A DNA stretch of 64,000 nucleotides, from the NCBI GenBank assembly GCA_963697205.1, contig CAVONB010000015.1, positions 186,001 to 250,000 of the forward strand. The letters run 5' to 3'. Below the pieces are notes generated by a model. That model saw only the letters and a list, made by a program, of their open reading frames with translations. It was not told where the DNA came from and did not search any database. This DNA comes from CAVONB01 sp963697205. Lineage in GTDB: Bacteria; Pseudomonadota; Alphaproteobacteria; Rhizobiales; Hyphomicrobiaceae. Positions 16,013-24,368 of the stretch are shown here, one piece after another (the stretch's first letter is position 1; the number at the start of each line of letters is the position of its first letter). The position numbers and the translations under genes were made by a program.

Positions 16013-18110
16013 ATGGAAGTCGCGCTCGTTCGATTCATCGGCGCCGGACTCGCCCTGGTATTCGAGGGCTTGGAGGAAAAGGTCCCGGCTGGCGCCGTCG
16101 CAGGCGGCGATCGATTCCTGGCGCTTGCGGCGTCGCAGGAAGCGCCCATCGTACTGGCCGCCGTGGAGCGCGTGACCAGCGAGATCTGGCGCGAGTGGCG
16201 TATCGCCAAGTTGCCGCGGCCGATCGCCAAGGATCACCTGGAGGCGCTGCCGCGACTCCTCGATCGCTATCGTGTGCCGCGCAGTCAAATGATCGGCGCG
16301 GTGTCGGTGGCCCAGGCCGCACGGCGGACCGGCAGCCAGGCGCCCGGCCATGCAGCGCGGGTGGCGAGCACCATCGTCGGGGAGCTGAAGGTCGCCGAAG
16401 TTTTCAAATCCGGCAAGCTCAACGAAAGCATCGCCTACTTCTTCATCGATCGGCTGCTGTCGCACCTTCTCAAGGAGCCGCAGCTGCTGATCCAACTTCG
16501 TGACGTCTTCCGCGAGTATGTGGCCGCGGGTGGCTGGCAGGCTGCGGCGGCAGGCGAAGATGCGATGACCGGCTCCGGGGCCGAGGCCGTGGACGTGTCG
16601 CCGACAGACGGCGTCAATTCTGACGACGAGCCGGGCGATGACGAAGCCGGTGCCGGCGTGAGCATGGAGGCGGATTCGGAGGCGGATCGCTCGCGGGAGA
16701 GCGAGGACGCGATTGCGGCGTCCAAGGCAGCAGAGGCGGTCACGCGGTTGGCCGCGGACTACCGCATTCCGGAGGCGGCGCTGGCCGCGCTGGTGGGCCG
16801 GGCGGCGGCGAAGGGGGCCGATGCTCTGTTCGCGCGCCTGGAAGAGATGGCCGTGGGTGTGCGCAACCTGTTGGCGCTTATGGCCGAGCCGGCTCACGAT
16901 CCGCACGACAGCGAGACGCGTTCGGCGGGCGAGGAGGCACGCGCGAAGCTGGCGGCCGGCGATCCCGGCGAGGCCGATCGGCTGCTGGCCAACGTCGAGA
17001 GCCGGCTGAAGCGGGGAGCGCAGGCGGACTTCGGTGATGCGGGCGCGCTATTGTCGGCTGCGGCCGGCGTGGCTGCGCAGCGCGGGCTGCTGGCCGAGCT
17101 GTCGTTCGACTGGCTGCAGGCGGCCGAGCAGTACGGTGCCGCGGCGCGCTATCTGCCTGCAGCGGATCGCAAGGGCCGGTGGCGCTATCTGAAGTCGCAG
17201 GCGATGGCGATGGAGCGACACGGTGGCGAGGAGGATGACACGTCCTCACTGGTGCGGGCAGCGAGCATCCATTCCGACGCCGCGCGGCTCCTGTCGGAGC
17301 AGGATGCGCCCGCAGAATGGGCGCAAACGTATCTCCATCTGGGCCAGCTTCTGCTGCTGCTCGGTGAGCGCGAGGCCCGACCGGAGCGGTTCATGGCGGC
17401 GACCCTGCATTTCAACCCGGCGCTCGACGTGTTCACCGAGCTTGGCGACCAGGACAATTGGGGGCGTGCGCAGTGGGGTCTCGGCGATGCGCTGCGAGCG
17501 CAGGGCGAGGTGCAGGGCGACGTGGAGATTCTGCACGGAGGCGGTCACCGCGTATCGCGCCGCCGTCGAGGTGCTGACCCGCGACAGCGCACCGGATGAC
17601 TGGCTCGATATCAGCTTTGCGCTGGGCGCCACTTTGCTGCGGCTCGGCCAGGAAAGCGGTGACGTCGAGGTGCTGCAGGATGCCGCCGGGGTGCTCGAAG
17701 AGGTGATCGCGACGGCGCAACAGGCCGACGTGGGAGCGCGGCTGGGCGAGATGCTGGCGAAGCGGGGGCACGTGCTGCTGGCGCTGGGCGCGGCGCGCGG
17801 CGATCTGGACCTCATTGCCGAGGCCGCGCAGTCGCTGGAGTACGCCATCGAGTATCAGCGCGAGCCGTTGCCGGAGGCTGCAACAGCTGCTGCGCTCGAT
17901 GCGCTCGGCAGTGCGCTCCTGGTACTGGCGGAGGCCGAGAACGACGTCGACGGCACGTTACGGGCGGCGGAGGCGAAGGATGCGGCGCTGGCCTACTATC
18001 AGTCCGTCGGCGAGGAGGGGCTCGTCGAAAGCCTGACGCGGGAGCTGGAAGAAATTGTAGCGCGTCTGCCCGACGATACGGTCGGGCCGGCGTCGGGTGT
18101 GCCTGCCTGA
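16013..18110 (+). pseudogene. Long helical-repeat protein gene with a +1 frameshift
   Basis: Two frames together encode a protein of about 700 residues. The first starts at ATG 16013 and reads well to about 17536 (VEILH); the second resumes at once with EAVTAYRAAVEVLTRD and ends at 18110. One extra G in the GG at 17537-17538 accounts for the switch. Both halves share Ala/Leu/Arg-rich helical, TPR-like repeats (for example LSFDWLQAAEQYGAAARYL and LGEMLAKRGHVLLALGAARG). The first 170 residues look like a separate helical domain, followed by an acidic linker (about 190-235). Either this is a real gene broken by mutation or a sequencing error; I know no programmed shift here. Function unknown. 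Confidence 0.75.
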
Positions 18111-18171
18111 CCTGTGGGGTGCGCGCCTGTGATCGCTCTAGCGGCGCAACGCGGCCGGTGCGGTGAGCGGT

Positions 18172-19266
18172 TCAGTCGGCCTTTGCGGTCGGTGGCTCGG
18201 CGGAGGCTGCAAAGCCGAACAGATTGCTCAGTTTGCGCTGGCGCTCGGTGTCGATCTTGACCGTTGCCGTCATGCCGGCGCGCAGCGGCGGCTCGCCGGA
18301 CCGCTCCTTCAGTTGCAGCCTGACCGGCAGCCTCTGGACGATCTTGACCCAGTTGCCCGAAGCGTTTTGCGGCGGCAGGATCGCGAACTCGGCGCCGGTC
18401 GCGGGGCTGATGCTCTGGACCTCGGCGGCCCACTCCAGATCGGGGTAGATGTCGAGGACCACGGTTGCGATCAGGCCGGGCTTGACGTGCGTGAGGTCGG
18501 TTTCCTTGAAATTGGCTTCGACCCAGGGCCGTGAGTCAGCGACGATGGAAAACAGCGGTGTCGCCGCCTTCACGTGCTCGCCCTGCTGCAGCTTGACGTT
18601 GACGGTCCGCCCGGAGACCGGCGCGTGGATCTCGGTCCGATCCAGATCGAGCCGGGCGCGGTCGCGCTCTGCCAGCTTCTGGCGCACGAGGGGGTGGGCG
18701 TCGACGGGGCGGTCGGGCGCGGCGCCGATCTGGGCCAGTGTGCGCAGTACCTTCGCCTTGGCGACCTGCAGCTTGTCGCGGGCGGTGATGGCGTTGCTTT
18801 CCACTTCCTCGAATTTGCTCGAAGCCGTGATGCCGCGCGACGTCAGCTGACGCTGACGCTCGAGCTGGGCGTCCCAGTACTTGGTCTTGCTGTCGGCCTC
18901 GGCTTCCTCGCTGACGGCCTCCTTCCAGGCGGCGACGAGTGCGGCGACCTGGGCGCGGGAGACGTCGAGCTCAGCTTCGGCGCGTTCCAGTGCCATGCGG
19001 AAGGGCTCGGGATCGATGCGCAGGACGACGTCGCCCTGCTTGACCCGGGCGTGGTCGCGCACATTGACCTCGATGAGGCGGCCGGGAACCTCGGCGGCGA
19101 CCTGGGCGATGTCGGCCTTGACGTAGGCGTTTTCCGTGGAGACGTAGCGCCCGCCCCACAGCCAAAGGCCGAGGCCGGCGACGACTGCCAGAACGGGCAG
19201 GACGATCAGCAGGAGGGGTCGTACCCAGCGTCGACGGACGGGGGTTGCGACGGGAGAAGCGGTCAT
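18172..19266 (-). CDS. emrA: HlyD-family membrane fusion protein of an EmrAB-type pump
   Basis: A 364-residue periplasmic adaptor anchored by one N-terminal helix (about 15-36). After it come a biotinyl-lipoyl-like half (TENAYVKADIAQVAAEVPG), a coiled-coil hairpin (about 95-190) and the second lipoyl/beta-barrel part (IHAPVSGRTVNVKLQQGEHV). It links the inner-membrane exporter EmrB to an outer-membrane channel to expel drugs. The start is the ATG at 19266, overlapping the stop of the MarR gene by 4 bases (ATGA type), so the two are translationally coupled. The exporter gene lies divergently at 19852. Confidence 0.9.
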   Translation of the reverse strand: MTASPVATPVRRRWVRPLLLIVLPVLAVVAGLGLWLWGGRYVSTENAYVKADIAQVAAEVPGRLIEVNVRDHARVKQGDVVLRIDPEPFRMALERAEAELDVSRAQVAALVAAWKEAVSEEAEADSKTKYWDAQLERQRQLTSRGITASSKFEEVESNAITARDKLQVAKAKVLRTLAQIGAAPDRPVDAHPLVRQKLAERDRARLDLDRTEIHAPVSGRTVNVKLQQGEHVKAATPLFSIVADSRPWVEANFKETDLTHVKPGLIATVVLDIYPDLEWAAEVQSISPATGAEFAILPPQNASGNWVKIVQRLPVRLQLKERSGEPPLRAGMTATVKIDTERQRKLSNLFGFAASAEPPTAKAD

Positions 19267-19784
19267 GTGTCTACTTTCTCGGGGGCTTGCGCAGTGTCGG
19301 CCGCAGCGCCCGCGGGGTCTTCGAGCGGCGGCGTTTCTGCCATCGACTGCAAGGTGCCTTTCATGCGCATAAGGTAGTCGGCGAGCAATTCGCGCTCGGC
19401 TGGTCCCATCCCGGCTGTGGCATCCGCGACGGTGCCGACGGCGACGGGCCAGATTTCGTCGTGAAGGCGTTCGGCCTGCGGCGTCAGGTAGATGCGATTG
19501 ATCCGGCGATCGACGGGGTCGTCGCGCCGCTCCACCCAGCCGTTCTGCTCCAGGCGATCGATGAGCCGGCCGGCGGATGGCTTTTCGATCTCCAGCATTT
19601 CGGCGAGGTCCGATTGGCTGGCGCCGGGGCGCCGATGCAACCGGGTGAGGGCCAGCCACTGCGATCGCGTCAAGCCGAGCGCACGCACGCGGCGATCGAA
19701 AACGGTGCGGAGGAGGCGCGCAACGTCCGCGATCAACCAGCCAATATGACGCTCGTCCTCGGGCCCGACGGGCATTGCGATCAC
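19263..19784 (-). CDS. MarR-family repressor of the adjacent efflux pump
   Basis: 173 residues with the winged-helix MarR fold. The recognition helix region is SQSDLAEMLEIEKPSAGRLI (about residues 57-76), and the wing contains ERRDDPVDRRINRIYLT. The start is GTG at 19784, with ATG at 19775 as an alternative. It is first in the marR-emrA operon and divergent from emrB, the classical arrangement for a local repressor relieved by pump substrates. A partial palindrome in the intergenic gap is the likely operator. Confidence 0.9.
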   Translation of the reverse strand: MIAMPVGPEDERHIGWLIADVARLLRTVFDRRVRALGLTRSQWLALTRLHRRPGASQSDLAEMLEIEKPSAGRLIDRLEQNGWVERRDDPVDRRINRIYLTPQAERLHDEIWPVAVGTVADATAGMGPAERELLADYLMRMKGTLQSMAETPPLEDPAGAAADTAQAPEKVDT

Positions 19785-19791
19785 TCGGAAA

Positions 19792-19813
19792 AGTGATAAC
19801 CTGAGTTACTATT
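19792..19813. promoter_or_regulatory. Candidate MarR operator between marR-emrA and emrB
   Basis: AGTGATAAC-CTGA-GTTACTATT forms an inverted repeat around TAAC-N4-GTTA (6 of 9 arm positions pair). It is in the 67-base gap between the divergent genes, an A/T-rich patch where both promoters must be. A MarR dimer bound here would block both transcripts. Confidence 0.5.
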
Positions 19814-19851
19814 TCTCAGCATACAATACCCCAGCTTCGGAGCAGGTCAAG

Positions 19852-21369
19852 ATGGCGGTCGACATGTTGGAGCTTCGGCCGGGACGACGGCTGCTGCTTC
19901 TGCTCACCATCATCGCGACCAATACCCTGTACTCCTCGTCCATCCTGGTGGCCTCGGCGCTGTTGCCGCAGTTGCAGGGCGCGCTGCTGGCGACCCAGGA
20001 CGAAGTCTCCTGGACCATGACCTTCAACATCGTGGCGAGCGCCATCGCCACGCCGGCCTCAGGCTGGATGGCCGGTCGTTTCGGCAGCCGGCGGTCGCTT
20101 TTGGGCTGCGTGGTGCTGTTTGCGGTCTCGACGCTGATGTGCGGTGCAGCACGGACGCTGGAGGAGATGGTCATCTGGCGCGTGGTGCAGGGCGCGGCGG
20201 GTGCGCCGATCGTGCCGATCGGGCAGGCGCTGTTGTTCAACAGCTTCCCGCGGCAACAGCATGCGACCGTGATGGCCATTTTCGGCATGGCCAACATGGT
20301 GGGGCCGGTGATGGGGCCGCTGATCGCCGGAGAGATTTCCGAGGCGTTCGGCTGGCGGTGGGGGTTCTGGATGCTGCTGCCCCTAACGGCGGTGTCGTTT
20401 GCCGGCCTGCTGTTCGTGTTGCCCCGCGACGATCCGGGGGGCGCCAAGCCGCATCTCGACTGGACCGGGTTCATCACGCTGTCGGTGGCCGTCGGCGGGG
20501 CGCAGTACGTTTTCTCCCGAGGCCCGCGCCTGGACTGGTTCGACAGTATGGAGCTCGTGTGGGTGGCGTTCGCCGCCGGGCTCGGGTTCTACATGTATCT
20601 CGCGCACACGGCGACGGCCACACGGCCCTTCATCGACTATCGCGTGCTGAAAGACCGAAACTTCATGCTCGGCTCGGTGCTCGTCTTCGTGTTCGGCATG
20701 CTGGCCTTCACGCCGATGATCATTCTGCCGCCGCTGTTGCAGAACCAGATCGGCTACACCGATTCCGATATCGGCCTGATCCTGGCCTGGCGCGGGGCGG
20801 GGGCGATGTTAGGGTTCTTCGGCTCGATGCTGACGCAGCGTATCGATCCGCGCGTGATGATGCTGTTCGCGGCGATCCTTCAGGTGATCTGCGGTCTTTG
20901 GATTCTGTCGTTCGACCTCAATACCGACCTTGCAACGCTGAACCACAATTCGCTCATGCAGGGGATCTGCATCGGCCTTTTCTGGCAGCCGATGACACTG
21001 CTGACGTTCTCCACGCTGCCGCCGGAACACCGCGCCACGGGTATGGCGCTGTTCCATCTGCTGCGCACCTTTGGCTCCAGCCTGTTCGCCTCGGTCGCGG
21101 TTGCCGCGATCGTCAATGCCACGGCGGCGAACTATGCGCGTATGACGGAGATGATTTCGCCCTACAATCGCGCGCTGGGCGATCCGGGGGTGATGGGCGG
21201 CTGGACGACGGAGACCACAGCGGGGCTCGCGCGCGTCGCGCGGGAAATCAACCGGCAGGCCGTGATGCTGGGCTATACGAATGCCTTTCTGCTCTACACG
21301 CTGCTGGCGGTGCTGGTCGTGCCCTTGTGCCTGATGGCGCGGCGGCCCACCGGACGTCAGACGGCGTGA
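19852..21369 (+). CDS. emrB: DHA2-type MFS drug exporter
   Basis: A 505-residue, 14-helix drug:H+ antiporter of the EmrB/QacA group. The first loop holds ALLATQDEVSWTMTFNIVAS, and the helix 2-3 loop has the MFS motif GRFGSRRSLLG (about 78-88). It works with the EmrA-like protein encoded divergently and a TolC-type channel. The C-terminal soluble loop and FLLYTLLAVLVVPLCLM helix are typical of DHA2 pumps. It is expected to be induced together with marR-emrA. Confidence 0.92.
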   Translation: MAVDMLELRPGRRLLLLLTIIATNTLYSSSILVASALLPQLQGALLATQDEVSWTMTFNIVASAIATPASGWMAGRFGSRRSLLGCVVLFAVSTLMCGAARTLEEMVIWRVVQGAAGAPIVPIGQALLFNSFPRQQHATVMAIFGMANMVGPVMGPLIAGEISEAFGWRWGFWMLLPLTAVSFAGLLFVLPRDDPGGAKPHLDWTGFITLSVAVGGAQYVFSRGPRLDWFDSMELVWVAFAAGLGFYMYLAHTATATRPFIDYRVLKDRNFMLGSVLVFVFGMLAFTPMIILPPLLQNQIGYTDSDIGLILAWRGAGAMLGFFGSMLTQRIDPRVMMLFAAILQVICGLWILSFDLNTDLATLNHNSLMQGICIGLFWQPMTLLTFSTLPPEHRATGMALFHLLRTFGSSLFASVAVAAIVNATAANYARMTEMISPYNRALGDPGVMGGWTTETTAGLARVAREINRQAVMLGYTNAFLLYTLLAVLVVPLCLMARRPTGRQTA

Positions 21370-21400
21370 CGCGCGCGGCCGGGAGACGGCCGGCCGGCGT

Positions 21401-22147
21401 TCAGTGGGTGAGGACGAAGGCCTGGAAGGCGGCGAAGGCCGTGAATGCCAGGACGATGGCGACGGCAGCCCAGCGGGGCGCGACGTCTTTCGTGGCGTCG
21501 GGGACGAGCTCGGCGAAGACCATCCAGATCATCGCGCCGGCGGCAAAGCCGAGGCCAACCGGTAGGACTTCGGCGAAGGCCGTGACGAACAGATAGGCGG
21601 GCACCGCCATGAGCGGCTGGGGCAGGCTGGAAAAGACGCTCCAGGCCGCGGCCTGGCCCACGCTGACGCCGCGCGGCACGAGCACCAGGCTGATGGCCAG
21701 ACCTTCGGGAATGTTGTGAATGGCGATGGCCGCGGTGATGTAGGTCGCCAGCTCTGTCGTGCCGCCGAAGGAGACGCCGACACCGACGCCTTCGGCAAAA
21801 GAATGCGCCGTCATCACGCCGACGATGAGGATGGCCTTGCGGGCGTCCGCTCCGCGCAGGGCGCCGATGTCGTGGTCGGGGCCGCGCGCGATCAGGGTCT
21901 GACCGGCGACGATAGCGGCGAGACCCAGCAGTACGCCCAACAGTGTGCGGCCGGCGCCGAGAACCATGCCCTCGGCAATCAGGCTGTGGCTGGCCGCCAG
22001 CATGAGCCCGGCGGCGATGGCATTGGAAATGCCCAGGTGCCAGGGGCCGATCGATCGCGTGAACAGGAAGGGCAGCGCGCCGAGGCCCGTCGCCAAGGCG
22101 GTGGCGAGGGCTGCCAGGAACACGACGGTGACGCTGACCTCGATCAT
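21401..22147 (-). CDS. ZIP-family metal transporter
   Basis: A 248-residue ZIP permease, with eight hydrophobic segments, probably moving Zn(II) or related divalent ions into the cytoplasm. Metal-binding helices IV and V are recognisable as MTAHSFAEGVGVGVSFGG and IAIHNIPEGLAISLVLVP (HNIPEG is the family signature). The His-rich SEC-C protein gene lies 100 bases upstream on the same strand. That fits a zinc-linked pair, although no Zur box is visible before either gene. Confidence 0.9.
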   Translation of the reverse strand: MIEVSVTVVFLAALATALATGLGALPFLFTRSIGPWHLGISNAIAAGLMLAASHSLIAEGMVLGAGRTLLGVLLGLAAIVAGQTLIARGPDHDIGALRGADARKAILIVGVMTAHSFAEGVGVGVSFGGTTELATYITAAIAIHNIPEGLAISLVLVPRGVSVGQAAAWSVFSSLPQPLMAVPAYLFVTAFAEVLPVGLGFAAGAMIWMVFAELVPDATKDVAPRWAAVAIVLAFTAFAAFQAFVLTH

Positions 22148-22247
22148 TGGGTCCCGCGGCTCATTGGGTCTAGATGCTCATGGAGGTCCGGGGCTCCGGG
22201 GGGAGGACGGCGCCGAGCGCGCCAACATCCCGGGCCCCGTGCGGTGG

Positions 22248-22508
22248 TCAAACGAGGCAGCACTTCTTGTGCTTCTTGCCGGACCCGCAGGGGCAGGGGT
22301 CGTTGCGGCCCACCTTGGGGCCCGCGCGAACCACTGGTGCTTGCGGGTGGTGGTGACCGTGGGCGCAGTGGGGGCCGTGGACGTGGCCGTCGTGGCCGAG
22401 GTGATGGCCATGGTCGTGGTCATGGCCGCAATCGGGGCCATGGACGTGCCCGTGGTCTTGGTTGCGGGCTTGGCCGCCGGCGGCCTGGCGTGTCGTATCC
22501 TCAGACAT
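22248..22508 (-). CDS. His-rich SEC-C motif protein
   Basis: 86 residues in two parts. Residues ~18-53 are very His/Asp/Gly-rich with HGHVHGPDCGHDHDHGHH-like repeats, and the C-terminus is a perfect SEC-C zinc finger (GRNDPCPCGSGKKHKKCC). SEC-C tails normally occur at the end of SecA or other proteins; stand-alone His-rich forms are found as small zinc-binding proteins. It could act as a zinc metallochaperone or store. The gene lies just upstream of the ZIP transporter, which supports a zinc-related job. Confidence 0.82.
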   Translation of the reverse strand: MSEDTTRQAAGGQARNQDHGHVHGPDCGHDHDHGHHLGHDGHVHGPHCAHGHHHPQAPVVRAGPKVGRNDPCPCGSGKKHKKCCLV

Positions 22509-22676
22509 CGGGCGGCTCCTGGGCTGGGGCAGTACTCGGGGGTGGATGCTCTCTTAGCCGGGTTGCCGGCGGCGGCCAAGGGGCGGCATCGCCGCCACAA
22601 TCCCCAGCCGTGCCGCCGCAGTTCTGGCGCGTGGCCGTGCGTGGCGATTGCGGACGGCCGGGCGATCCTCTAGTCG

Positions 22677-24335
22677 ATGAGCATGACACAGATCCCGACA
22701 GACTCGAAGAATGCGGCTGCCGCGTCCGTTCCGCCGGCTGCCGGCGAGATTGCCACGGATACGGTGCTGATCATCGATTTCGGCAGCCAGGTGACGCAGC
22801 TGATTGCGCGACGCGTGCGCGAGGCCGGCGTCTACTCGGAAATCGTGCCTTTCAACCGGGCCGAGGACGCATTCGAGCGGCTGAAGCCCAAGGCCGTGAT
22901 CCTGTCGGGCGGGCCTGCCAGCGTGACGGAAATGGGGACGCCGCGGACGCCGGACTGGGTGTTCAAGTCCGGCCTTCCCGTGCTCGGCATCTGCTATGGC
23001 GAGCAGACGATGGTCGCGCAACTGGGTGGCGGCGTGGAGGCTGGGCATCACCGCGAGTTCGGCCGGGCGGAGCTCGAGATCGTCGACGACTGCGCGCTGT
23101 TCTCCGAGGTCTGGAAGAAGGGCGACCGCGATACGGTCTGGATGAGCCACGGCGACCGGGTGACCCGATTGCCGGAAGGTTTCCGGGTCGTTGGCATCTC
23201 GAAGGGTGCGCCGTTCGCTGCGGTCGCCGACGAGAGCCGCCGGCTCTATGCGGTGCAGTTCCATCCCGAGGTGGTGCATACGCCCCGCGGCGCGGCGCTG
23301 ATCGGAAACTTCGTGCATCGCGTCGCCGGGCTCACAGGCGACTGGTCGATGGCACATTTCCGCTCGGCCGAGGTGCAGCGCATCCGCCAGCAGGTCGGGA
23401 AGGGGCGCGTAATCTGCGGGCTGTCGGGTGGCGTCGATTCCGCGGTCGCGGCAGCGCTGATCCACGAGGCGATCGGAGACCAGCTCACGTGCATCCTCGT
23501 CGATCATGGGCTGATGCGCCTCAACGAGGCGGCCGATGTCGTGGCGATGTTCCGCGAGGCCTACAACATTCCGCTTGTCCACGTGGATGCGAGCGAGCGG
23601 TTCTTGACGGCGCTCGAGGGTGTCGACGATCCGGAGAAGAAGCGGAAGATCATCGGTGGCCTGTTCATCGACGTGTTCGAGGCAGAGGCGAAAAAGGTGG
23701 GCGGCGGGATTGGTCGCGCTTCGGGTGCCGACATAGCAGCCGCGCAGTTTCTGGCGCAGGGCACGCTTTATCCCGACGTGATCGAAAGCGTTTCGTTCAC
23801 CGGCGGGCCGTCGGTGACGATCAAGTCGCACCACAACGTCGGCGGGTTGCCCGACCGCATGAACCTCAAGCTCGTGGAGCCGCTGCGCGAGCTGTTCAAG
23901 GACGAGGTGCGCGCACTGGGCCGCGAGCTTGGGCTGCCTGAGCATTTCGTGGGTCGACATCCGTTTCCAGGCCCGGGGCTCGCCATCCGCGTGCCTGGGG
24001 CGATCACGCGGGAAAAGCTCGACATCCTGCGGCAGGCGGACGCGGTATACCTCGATGAGATCCGCAAGGCCGGACTCTACGACGAGATCTGGCAGGCATT
24101 CGCAGTATTGTTGCCAGTGCGCACGGTCGGTGTGATGGGCGATGCGCGGACCTATGACTACGTGTGCGGGTTGCGGGCGGTGACCTCGACCGATGGCATG
24201 ACGGCCGACAGCTATCCGTTTTCGCATCAGTTCCTGTCACAGACGGCCACGCGCATCATCAACGAGGTGCGCGGCATCAACCGCGTGGTCTACGACGTGA
24301 CGTCGAAGCCGCCCGGCACGATCGAGTGGGAGTGA
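22677..24335 (+). CDS. guaA: GMP synthase (glutamine-hydrolysing)
   Basis: The 552-residue GuaA converts XMP to GMP using ATP and glutamine. It has a class-I glutamine amidotransferase domain (nucleophile about C106 in LGICYGEQTM, FHPEVVHTP with the catalytic His and Glu), a PP-loop ATP pyrophosphatase domain (GLSGGVDSAVAAAL from about 248) and the dimerisation domain ending SKPPGTIEWE. LPEHFVGRHPFPGPGLAIR is the signature of the XMP-binding part. About 25 N-terminal residues precede the usual start of the domain. Confidence 0.97.
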   Translation: MSMTQIPTDSKNAAAASVPPAAGEIATDTVLIIDFGSQVTQLIARRVREAGVYSEIVPFNRAEDAFERLKPKAVILSGGPASVTEMGTPRTPDWVFKSGLPVLGICYGEQTMVAQLGGGVEAGHHREFGRAELEIVDDCALFSEVWKKGDRDTVWMSHGDRVTRLPEGFRVVGISKGAPFAAVADESRRLYAVQFHPEVVHTPRGAALIGNFVHRVAGLTGDWSMAHFRSAEVQRIRQQVGKGRVICGLSGGVDSAVAAALIHEAIGDQLTCILVDHGLMRLNEAADVVAMFREAYNIPLVHVDASERFLTALEGVDDPEKKRKIIGGLFIDVFEAEAKKVGGGIGRASGADIAAAQFLAQGTLYPDVIESVSFTGGPSVTIKSHHNVGGLPDRMNLKLVEPLRELFKDEVRALGRELGLPEHFVGRHPFPGPGLAIRVPGAITREKLDILRQADAVYLDEIRKAGLYDEIWQAFAVLLPVRTVGVMGDARTYDYVCGLRAVTSTDGMTADSYPFSHQFLSQTATRIINEVRGINRVVYDVTSKPPGTIEWE

Positions 24336-24368
24336 GGTAAGGGAGGTCGCGGCAAGGCGGGCGAACCG

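Noticed and set aside
21716..23941. Rightward frame of 741 codons across ZIP and guaA
   Set aside because: It crosses two recognisable genes and has Gly/Arg-rich content with no motifs.
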